Shown in pieces: positions 56,496-64,000 of a stretch of DNA of 64,000 bases. Both the position numbers and the translations under genes were made by a program. The notes beneath the pieces are model-generated. The model was not told the DNA's origin, ran no database searches, and was given only the letters and a program-made list of their open reading frames with translations. Position 1 is the stretch's first letter, and every line of letters begins with the position of its first letter. Source of the stretch: Byssochlamys sp. IMV 00236 (taxonomy: Eukaryota > Ascomycota > Eurotiomycetes > Eurotiales > Thermoascaceae); assembly GCA_001931875.2 (NCBI GenBank), contig MSJH02000840.1, positions 124,001-188,000 of the forward strand, given 5' to 3'.

Positions 56496-59114
56496 ATGAC
56501 GTTCCGCTGGCACGAGTCTGGCTGCAGGCGACCAGAGGTCTCTACACTCAGTGGCACACCATATTGCCATTACTGTTTCGCTCTCCCATCGCTGGAGGAC
56601 GCTGGGAATAATCCTGACATTCCCATTGCACAGCCTCCTCAACTTGGGAACCGAGCTCAGATGGGCCTTGCATGGCCATCTGTGGTCAATTACACCAACG
56701 AAACTATGTCCTCTGATGGCGAAGCCTCCTGCTATCCGCAGTCTCAGATGTCAGGTGAAGAGGGCCTGGGAAAGAACAACGGACAAGATCAGGGTAGCTT
56801 TCCAGCATTGAAATCCCCGACACGGACTTCCCCAGAGACTTTGTCCCATGGCGATATTCGTCTTCTTCGATTGAGACCTGCTCCGGCTGATGACCCAATC
56901 CATGCCGATATCGAGGTAGTACACCTCCAAGATCCTTTACTTCCAAGATATGAGGCCTTATCATACACTTGGTCTGACGATTCTGGTGATTCTGACCGAT
57001 CGTGTCCAGTATTCCTTGGTGAATACTGGGATATCACATATGTTACACATAATTGTGAGCAAGCTCTTCGAGCTATCAGAGATCACCAGGTCGACAGGTT
57101 GATTTGGATTGACTCCCTGTGCATCAACCAGACATGTTTAGACGAAAAAAGCCACCAAGTTGGCCTAATACGTGAAATTTTCTCGAAGGCATCCAAGGTT
57201 ATAGCCTATCTTGGTGGCGAGTCTCCTGAGAGCAGCACAGCTCTTCGTTTTCTCCGGGAGACTTCAATAGCCGGACCAATAACTTCGGAGATTACTACGG
57301 TTATTGATCGAGATCTCCGAAAATGTCTCCGGGTTCTATTTCAGAGACCTTACTTCACGAGACTGTGGGCTGTCCAAGAAGTCCTTCTAGCCAAGGACCT
57401 CGAAATAGTCTCTGGGAGACACTCAGCGTCTTGGCCAAAATGGCTTTCCAAATTTGTCGATCTGAGTCTTCAAGTCCCGCCCTGGCTCTTTCGAGATGAG
57501 TCATGGTACGGCTTTACCGGTCAAGATCTGCTACGCATACTGCTAAAAACGTCATCGTATGAATGCTCAGATCCTCGAGACAGGGTCTTTGCAGTCCTCG
57601 GCCTAATCTACGAAAATGACATAACTGCCGACTACAGACTACCTGTCGAAAGCATATACACAGGGATAACTGCGTATATTATTAAGAACTGCAAGATGAT
57701 GGATGTTCTTGCACTAACTGGGACGAACAAGAGAACATTCAATACGCCGTCATGGGTCCCTGATTGGTCTCAAAAATCAGTGCATGTCTTTCCAAACAAC
57801 CTCCTTGGCCCGGAAGGAGAGTTTCTGGCTGAGGACGGCATCCTGCAGCTCTCAACACGGGTGATGTTCCATGGAATTGTGGACTGTAACCAGGAAACGC
57901 AGATTAGTGCTGATACGGGGTCTATGCGAATTTGCGCCGTGAAACTCTGCGATATTACTGGAATGGTATGTAACCGTAAGGACTATACCTATATCGTAAT
58001 GCAAATCGGACAGCGAGGGACTTTCATTATCACTCTTCCTGGTCCGAGATACGAAATCAGCACCGATGCTGTGTTCCTGCTCAGTGGATGGGATCATCCT
58101 GTGATTCTCAGATATCACGCGGATTCAGACACTTACTCGCTGGTATCACCATGTATTCTTTCCTTTGGACCTCCTCCCTCACGGACTTGGTTCAGTCCCT
58201 GGGAGCTGAAGACGAGTTATTCTCGACAAGATGGAATACAAGTGTCAGCATTTGTCCCAGAGGAACACGATCTGCTTCTGGAATTTCATTCAAGGCTGCA
58301 AGAGCTATGCAGCATCCCCACATCTTTGACATCTCAACAAGATACGAGCCCATGTCTCTCCACCATCACAAACAGCACGCTGAGCTTCTTTCTGTTATCA
58401 TTGACATCTCTTCGGGATATTGAAACCCGCCTAAGAAAAGCATGGGATCAGTCAAACCGCAGGATGAGATGGATGTTCCATGATCAGGCCGCCACCTGGA
58501 AACTAATGCAGGAGATGAGCAGAGGACATGTCGACCGACTATCCGGTGAGGGCGAAATACGATTAGAGAAGTCCGAGTCTGTATGTCTCGCCAAGTACTG
58601 CAGTTTCGAATTTCCAACCACTTACCACTGGGACCTGCGTCGATTTTGTTGGTCATTTTTGCGACCACCTGTCCCTGACTTAGCCGCTACTGAGCATGTT
58701 TGGTCCCCTGTCTTCGACGAGTTAAACTCCCAGCTTCGTGAAATCCGAATCTGGACTAAAGCAACGGAACAATTACTCCAAGTATTCGAATTTACACAGA
58801 GAGTCCTGGGCGACGACTGGATCGTATATCCAGGGAACGGATTACGACGAAAATGGCTCGATAATTATCAGAATTTCCAGCATGTCATGGGAGGGGCTAT
58901 GCAGTCACAAGCACAGCCAACGGTACACATTGATGCATCCTGTCTTTGGGACTGGGAAGAGTTCGAAACGCATTTGAGAGCAAGGGAACGGCTGTGGGAC
59001 CAGAAAGTGCCTCGTGAACTTGACCCTTCTATAAACAGCAACATTGCTGCCATCATAGGGCTAAAGTCTTTGGGACTGGATTTCTATAACAAACGGACTG
59101 TTCGGATCAGATAA
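56496..59114 (+). CDS. HET-domain (heterokaryon incompatibility) protein, 872 residues
   Basis: Single-exon gene. HET domains (PF06985) mediate cell-death reactions after fusion with unlike individuals; many copies have unknown roles. The domain begins at about residue 152 with YEALSYTWSDDSG, then LIWIDSLCINQ (about residue 202), HQVGLIREIFSKASKVIAYL and LFQRPYFTRLWAVQEVLLAK, all standard HET blocks. It continues with SYECSDPRDRVFAVLGLIYE and YRLPVESIYTGITAYII, as in the typical HET-N-terminal architecture. The first 30 residues hold Cys/His pairs (HESGC, YCHYC), possibly a small zinc site. The 480-residue C-terminus has no recognised domain. HET genes vary strongly between strains and species, so limited conservation is expected. 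Confidence 0.92.
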   Translation: MTFRWHESGCRRPEVSTLSGTPYCHYCFALPSLEDAGNNPDIPIAQPPQLGNRAQMGLAWPSVVNYTNETMSSDGEASCYPQSQMSGEEGLGKNNGQDQGSFPALKSPTRTSPETLSHGDIRLLRLRPAPADDPIHADIEVVHLQDPLLPRYEALSYTWSDDSGDSDRSCPVFLGEYWDITYVTHNCEQALRAIRDHQVDRLIWIDSLCINQTCLDEKSHQVGLIREIFSKASKVIAYLGGESPESSTALRFLRETSIAGPITSEITTVIDRDLRKCLRVLFQRPYFTRLWAVQEVLLAKDLEIVSGRHSASWPKWLSKFVDLSLQVPPWLFRDESWYGFTGQDLLRILLKTSSYECSDPRDRVFAVLGLIYENDITADYRLPVESIYTGITAYIIKNCKMMDVLALTGTNKRTFNTPSWVPDWSQKSVHVFPNNLLGPEGEFLAEDGILQLSTRVMFHGIVDCNQETQISADTGSMRICAVKLCDITGMVCNRKDYTYIVMQIGQRGTFIITLPGPRYEISTDAVFLLSGWDHPVILRYHADSDTYSLVSPCILSFGPPPSRTWFSPWELKTSYSRQDGIQVSAFVPEEHDLLLEFHSRLQELCSIPTSLTSQQDTSPCLSTITNSTLSFFLLSLTSLRDIETRLRKAWDQSNRRMRWMFHDQAATWKLMQEMSRGHVDRLSGEGEIRLEKSESVCLAKYCSFEFPTTYHWDLRRFCWSFLRPPVPDLAATEHVWSPVFDELNSQLREIRIWTKATEQLLQVFEFTQRVLGDDWIVYPGNGLRRKWLDNYQNFQHVMGGAMQSQAQPTVHIDASCLWDWEEFETHLRARERLWDQKVPRELDPSINSNIAAIIGLKSLGLDFYNKRTVRIR

Positions 59115-59464
59115 TGAGTATTACTTGATTGAATGATAACTTGCCCCCGTCCGCGTTTCAAGCTTCCAAATCTGATATTAAATACCTATATTTCTAGCAT
59201 ACTTACCTAGGTAGGTAGTTCTAAGCAGTAGCGCCTTTTTTACAGCTTTAGCTTTAGCACGGGCCGCCGTAGGAATAACAAATATGACTAAGTAAGCGAA
59301 TCCTAGTTAACTAGTTATCTGATCTGGAGATTACAATTAGTTATAGGGCGTGATAAGCCTATATTCTTCCTCATTTCTTGATTCTAACCATAATTCCTAT
59401 TCTGATTTACATTCTTGCATATCTGAATTCCATCCCCCAAAGAACTCATATCACAACCATCACC
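59115..59464. other. Short intergenic interval
   Basis: About 350 bp between the HET and GNAT genes. It contains the palindromic word TACCTAGGTA near 59206 and TAGTTAACTAG-type words. It must hold the GNAT promoter. Confidence 0.5.
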
Positions 59465-60379
59465 ATGCCAGGTTCAATTATGGAAAACACCGACGCGCCA
59501 ATCGCTCCGCCCACCACACACATCCAGAATGCCCCGCGCTTACAACCCCGCCACGCGACACTGAAGAAGAACAACAACAACAACCAAAACACCCCCATCA
59601 CTCTGTATCCGATCTCCAGCGGTGCGAGCAGTCTCCCAGCGGGTCTAGTCGAATTTTTATGGCGGGAATTCAACGCGGAGATCGAGCGTGGATCTACGTA
59701 TCCGATGGATAGGACGTTCTTGCTAGAGAAATTTGCGGAGTATTGGTTCGGGACGTTTGCGGTTGTAGTGCTAACGGGTGAAGAGGAGGAGATTAAGGAT
59801 GGGAGGGATTGGGAGAGGGAGTGTTTGGGGACGTTTTATATTAAACCGAATTATCCAGGTGGGTTAAATCTGAGTCTCTTGTGCCTTTTGCTTTCTTGTT
59901 AGATAATAGGGGTTTTTTAGAGAGTGTGGATTGAAATGGGTTATGATGGAGAGAGTCATGGACTAATGAATATGCAATGGTTTACTTATTTAGGTCGTTG
60001 TTCACATGTTTGCAATGGCGGATTCATCACCACGACTGCTGCACGGGGTAAAGGCGTAGGTTCTGTGATGGGAGAGACGTATTTGGAATATGCACCAAAG
60101 TTGGTAAGTAGGGAATGAATCAGTCCTGATGATGCGATTTTATAGATTTCTTTCTTCCCTTTTTGCGGTGTGTAGAAAGAAGAAAAGAAACCTAGTCTAA
60201 GTAGAAACTAGGGCTATCGATACTCCGTCTTCAATCTCGTCTTCGCCAATAATCCCGCTTCTATCAGGATTTGGGAGAAGCTGGGCTTCAATGTCATCGG
60301 TCGTGTACCTGGTGCTGCGCAGTTGGCCAACAGTGAGGAGCCGGTAGATGCGTTGATTTTCGGGCGGGATTTAGTATAA
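59465..60379 (+). CDS. GNAT acetyltransferase, Mpr1/Ppr1-like
   Basis: Acetyl-CoA-dependent N-acetyltransferase. Exons are 59465-59858, 59994-60103 and 60212-60379, giving 223 residues. The N-terminal 60 residues are disordered, with a KKNNNNNQN run. The GNAT core reads ECLGTFYIKPNYPG-RCSHVC, GGFITTTAARGKGVGSVMGE (acetyl-CoA-binding R-x-x-G-x-G loop in ARGKGVG), EYAPKLGYRYSVFNLVFANN, SIRIWEKLGFNVIGRVPGAA. The blocks TFYIKPNYPGRCSH and FNLVF resemble the proline-analogue acetyltransferases Mpr1 (yeast) and Ppr1 (fission yeast). An analogous detoxifying or proline-metabolism role is plausible but unproven. The intron-restored frame ends ALIFGRDLV. Confidence 0.88.
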
Positions 60380-62553
60380 TGCATGCATATATTTTAGTCT
60401 AGATAACTCTTTTGCGACGTTTGCCTGCACTGCAACAACTTTGAGCTTTCAGTCATAGTACAGTACATATGTGTTCTATCTTCAGGTTACGTTTGTATAT
60501 AGTTGGAAGAATATACCATGTGGAGTATATCCAGCATAGATCAACACCAGGTATTAGTCTTTGCATCTGGGCTGGGTGGCATCGCGTCAGGGAGCATATG
60601 CGAAACACGGCACGACGAAATGTGCGCGTGCAAACATTGACGCTATTCGACAGAAGTTAGGAGATAGATGAAACCATCGTATACTCCTATTTCTTCCCGG
60701 TGGCGAAAAAATCAAGGTCTTCCCGGTGAGCGATCCCCCTTGGGTATAATGATCTGGCAATCATCCTCAAGAGCTGCCCAACCAGCGGAGCCACAATTTT
60801 AAATTGTAACTTGCATCCCTAGCGGTACATACTGCACGGACGGTGCTAGTCGACCACTCATTCTGATATCGCAAAGCGCGGATATTTAACTTCAGTCTCA
60901 CCAGTGTCATCACGCACCGAGAGACGAGATCGCGATATTGATGATAGATATGCGCGTCGTCCACTGGGCGACCATGCCAGAGGAAACAATACCAACGGTC
61001 CACGTCAGACTGAAAGGGCGCGAACGAGATGGACCATCGTTGGGCGAACCAATGAGATATTGCGCATGAAGAATCACTCGAAATAGAGTAGTTGTACTAA
61101 GATGACGACTAAGTTAGATCCATGATCCATCATCCTCTATGAAAGAGCTCAGGAGTCAGGACACTCCATCTTTGTTCCTGACCCACTGGCGCATTGCCAG
61201 CTTTTTTGTATCCACCCAGATTCAAAGCCAGAAGGGAGGTCATGTCCGTGAAGTACATATTTAGTTATGCGACGCACTGTGGCTCAAGGGGTCGAGGCCG
61301 CGACGGTTTGAAGGACCGTCGATTCTGATAAGACGAATGCGATGTGAACCCTGAAACTATGCAAGACCGTTCATGGCATTCGGGCCGTCAGCAAGCATTC
61401 TTCGGCGGCTAGTTGAAACCCCGACACGGGAACATAGGACGGTATTGCCGATCTGACTGCTTCATCCGGCCCGTAGAATAGTCTAACGAAGACATCGGAG
61501 ACCAGGGATTATTGTGCAGAGGTCGGTGGTCACACAGCAGATCAACCATTATGATTATTATGTTTGTCGCAGAAAGGATTGGAGCAATAAACTTCTGACC
61601 TGGCTAAAGGGCTGTTCCCGATTAGCGTGCTGACAACGATCCACCGAGTTACGCAAGCTGGATGCGACAGGGGCGCAGTCGAGCATTGATGGTGAAGACG
61701 AGATAACGCTAAAGGTCTAGAATCTCTAGAGCATCGTTAGTCAGGATATCTATCTTGCTTTTTTTTCTGCGCCGGCAAAAGCCCTCTGATCCGGGCTGTT
61801 CTTGTTGCCAACTTCTCCCCCACGCGAGAGACTGAACCAGAGAGGACATTTACATGATTTAGGTTGTGCTAGAGGAACTTACAAGAAGTGGCGGTGGGCT
61901 TCCAGTTCGTCCGAGCTTTGGATGCCGAATAGGGATGCAGCGTGTGTTTCTCCAGTTCCCCCGGTGTTCCGGAAGAAGAGTCGAGCCTCGAAAGTCTCTC
62001 CATAATAATTCTTAGATAAATTGTTAGTTCAACCCGCAAACCCACGTTTCCGTCATGACGTTAGTGAGTAGCAGAAAGGGGATATTTTCGGGTTATGTGA
62101 GCCGCCAGGTTCGCATAAAACAGAATCGTGCCACCCCCGCCGTCGTGATGTCTGGCCACCTGCTGTTCTTTTCTTTAGTATAACAGAGCGATGTTGATCC
62201 TACCCTCTCTCTCTGTCCCTCTCCACCTGAGACTAGAGTAGGCCAAAGTTTATCTCCTCTGGATCTGGAGGAGAAGAGGTTCCAGACCTGACGGGAATAT
62301 TCGACCGGGTCATCACCGTTTCCCCCGCTCGTCCTGCAGACAGCGAGAGTACGTTCTCTATTTGCTTTGGACGACATCCGTACTCGATGAACTGATCGTC
62401 CGCTTGTCAAGACCTCGCTCGCCCAATATCTCCGCCAGAGGGAGACCCCGCTAAACAGATTCACAGATAAATCGGCATATCTGATGTACCCGGTACATAC
62501 CGCAGACGTTGTACGACTCGTCGACTGGGAGTTGAACGGTTGATCTGCCCATT
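60380..62553. other. Gene-poor stretch
   Basis: About 2.2 kb. Frames of 60-120 codons on both strands (for example at 60767-61003, 61802-62005 and 62093-62464) lack recognisable features. The last 400 bp likely holds the promoter and leader of the ThrE-type gene. Confidence 0.45.
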
Positions 62554-64000
62554 ATGTCAGACGAGCCTACGGAACAGGACCTCAAGAGAACCCCGTCGAC
62601 GCTATCCTCTCGTACAGCTGGGTCGCCGCAGCAGGAGATAAACCATGAAGTGAACCAGGGGTTAGAGCAGGAACCAAAAGATGAACTACACCACGGATCA
62701 GATCAACATGAGGCGTCGCATCGTCCCACCCACATCGATCTGGGAGCAACCTATCCCCCGACGCACATCGATCTGGAGCCATCGTATCCTCCGACACACA
62801 TAGATCTCGAGGCAGCACATGCTCCCGCGCATATCGATCTGGAGGCATCGCATACCCCCGCGCACCTCGATCTGGATCGAGCGGAGACGGCAAGAGATGA
62901 TCAGCATTCCGAATCCAACCAACAGGGCCGTATGGTTTCGAAGGTCGCGTCCGGCATAGACAAGGCACGGCATATCTTGTCAAAGTTGGGACGTCCGGAG
63001 GACCACGGCGATGCCCTGATCCCACCGGTCACGGCCGCTGAGTTCGTCAAGGATGGAGACGCCAATGCCAAAGGCGGAGAGACGAAAGCAGGACGAAAGC
63101 TGAGGTTCGACCCGTCCCTGGAAGCGCACCAGCTAGTGAGAGGGTTCTCGGGTCGAGACCGTCTGCGAAGACGAAGTTTCAAACCACAGACGCCCATCAT
63201 GTCGGGGGACGCTACGCCCGTGGGATCGGATACGGAATCAGAGTACTCTCGTGGAGTGCATGCTGGCATCCTTTCGCAGCTCCTCAAACTCCAGCAACGA
63301 CAGCAAAAATATGATACTTCACAACCTCCCTCGCCCAATGCCCGTACTCCCAGTGAGTTCCCTGACGGTGGTGACTACTTCACACCCCCTTCTGGCCTCT
63401 CCACGGGCCACACGACCCCCAAGCGGGAAAAGATCAAATGGTACAAAAAGGAGGGGAGTCGTTCTGCCGTCTCTCTGATCGAAGCGGGCCTGCATCTGGG
63501 TGCGTCTGGCGCTCCCCATCACTCCACCGAAGGGAGAGCAGCGACAGCCCGGTATCGCGGCCATCGGAGGTCTGCGAGTAAACCGCGCATGGATGATGAA
63601 GCACAGATCGCTATCTATATCGCCCAGATCATCACTCGTCAGAAGTATCTGATCAAGCTCTGTCGCTGCTTGATGAAATTCGGTGCACCCAGTCACCGGC
63701 TGGAGGAGTACATGCAGATGACGGCCAAGGCTCTCGATCTCAGCGCGCAGTTTCTGTACCTGCCCAACTTCATGATCATGTCCTTCGACGATGTCTCCAC
63801 GCGAACAACGGAGGTCAAGATGGTGCGAGTGGCACAAGGAGTCGACCTGGCGCGTCTGGATGACACACAGGATGTCTACAAGAACGTCATCCATGACAAG
63901 ATCAGCGTGGAAGAGGCCATTGAGCATCTGGACGAGATCATGACGAGGCCAGACAAGTTCCCCACCTGGATTCTAGTTATCGTCTACGGACTTGCAAGTG
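62554..64000 (+). CDS. ThrE/Prm10-type membrane protein, 5' part (runs off window)
   Basis: Family of multi-pass membrane proteins (ThrE exporter domain, yeast pheromone-regulated Prm10); the substrate in fungi is unknown. From the ATG at 62554 the frame stays open for 482 codons to the window end. The first 110 residues contain 33-bp tandem repeats encoding THIDLGATYPP-like 11-residue units at 62728-62877. A basic, Ser/Pro-rich disordered part follows. The conserved ThrE N-terminal region starts near residue 346 with DEAQIAIYIAQIITRQKYLI, LCRCLMKFGAPSHRLEEYMQ, AQFLYLPNFMIMSFDD and RVAQGVDLARLDD. The window ends near the first transmembrane helix (FPTWILVIVYGLAS). Identification rests on the conserved GAPSHRLEE and LPNFMIMSFDD blocks. 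Confidence 0.88.
   Translation, partial: MSDEPTEQDLKRTPSTLSSRTAGSPQQEINHEVNQGLEQEPKDELHHGSDQHEASHRPTHIDLGATYPPTHIDLEPSYPPTHIDLEAAHAPAHIDLEASHTPAHLDLDRAETARDDQHSESNQQGRMVSKVASGIDKARHILSKLGRPEDHGDALIPPVTAAEFVKDGDANAKGGETKAGRKLRFDPSLEAHQLVRGFSGRDRLRRRSFKPQTPIMSGDATPVGSDTESEYSRGVHAGILSQLLKLQQRQQKYDTSQPPSPNARTPSEFPDGGDYFTPPSGLSTGHTTPKREKIKWYKKEGSRSAVSLIEAGLHLGASGAPHHSTEGRAATARYRGHRRSASKPRMDDEAQIAIYIAQIITRQKYLIKLCRCLMKFGAPSHRLEEYMQMTAKALDLSAQFLYLPNFMIMSFDDVSTRTTEVKMVRVAQGVDLARLDDTQDVYKNVIHDKISVEEAIEHLDEIMTRPDKFPTWILVIVYGLAS

Noticed and set aside
1..64000. CRISPR array, operons, prokaryotic ribosome-binding sites, prophage
   Set aside because: No regularly spaced direct repeats; genes have spliceosomal introns and individual promoters, so this is eukaryotic DNA.

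Overview
This 64-kb window is nuclear DNA of a filamentous ascomycete, most likely an Aspergillus or a close relative in the Eurotiales. The evidence is short GT-AG introns of about 50-110 nt with GTANGT donors and RCTRAC branch sites, intron-containing tRNA genes, a HET-domain gene, decayed Ty3/gypsy retroelement pieces, and a typical Eurotiales gene set (nimO/DBF4, panB, exgD, ATG12). The species cannot be fixed from the sequence alone. Most genes are spliced, and every exon chain given with coordinates adds up to a multiple of three.

Region 1 (1-16 kb): a gene running off the left edge; a five-exon short-chain dehydrogenase; a decayed Ty3/gypsy region (about 3.3-6.2 kb); a DUF2011 basic protein divergent from a lipid-anchored LAMTOR1/Ego1-like protein; a nine-exon UBC8-type ubiquitin-conjugating enzyme with 8-nt, 3-nt and 1-nt exons; a second retroelement piece; and ATG12.

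Region 2 (16-33 kb): panB, convergent with ATG12; a nuclear-looking unknown protein; an NmrA-like NAD(P)-binding protein; an orphan RNA polymerase III promoter-like site; a possible pseudogene; nimO (the DBF4 regulatory subunit of the Cdc7 kinase); an Icp55-type mitochondrial aminopeptidase divergent from an FMN-binding split-barrel protein; and three intron-containing elongator tRNA-Met genes in tandem.

Region 3 (34-51 kb): a SIRT5-type sirtuin, a SNF2-family ATPase, a gene-poor stretch of about 4.8 kb, an AGC kinase of the YANK/STK32 type with DFN in place of DFG, and exgD, a membrane-anchored GH5 glucan 1,3-beta-glucosidase.

Region 4 (51-64 kb): a 77-residue spliced protein, a Cys-rich small protein, an SRR1-like protein, a large HET-domain protein, an Mpr1-like GNAT acetyltransferase, and the 5' part of a ThrE/Prm10-type membrane protein with 33-bp N-terminal repeats, cut by the right edge.

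The genes are ordinary, mostly unlinked fungal housekeeping and accessory genes; no biosynthetic cluster, CRISPR array or prokaryote-style defence island is visible. The strongest unusual signals are the UBC8 microexons and the covarying tRNA-Met introns.
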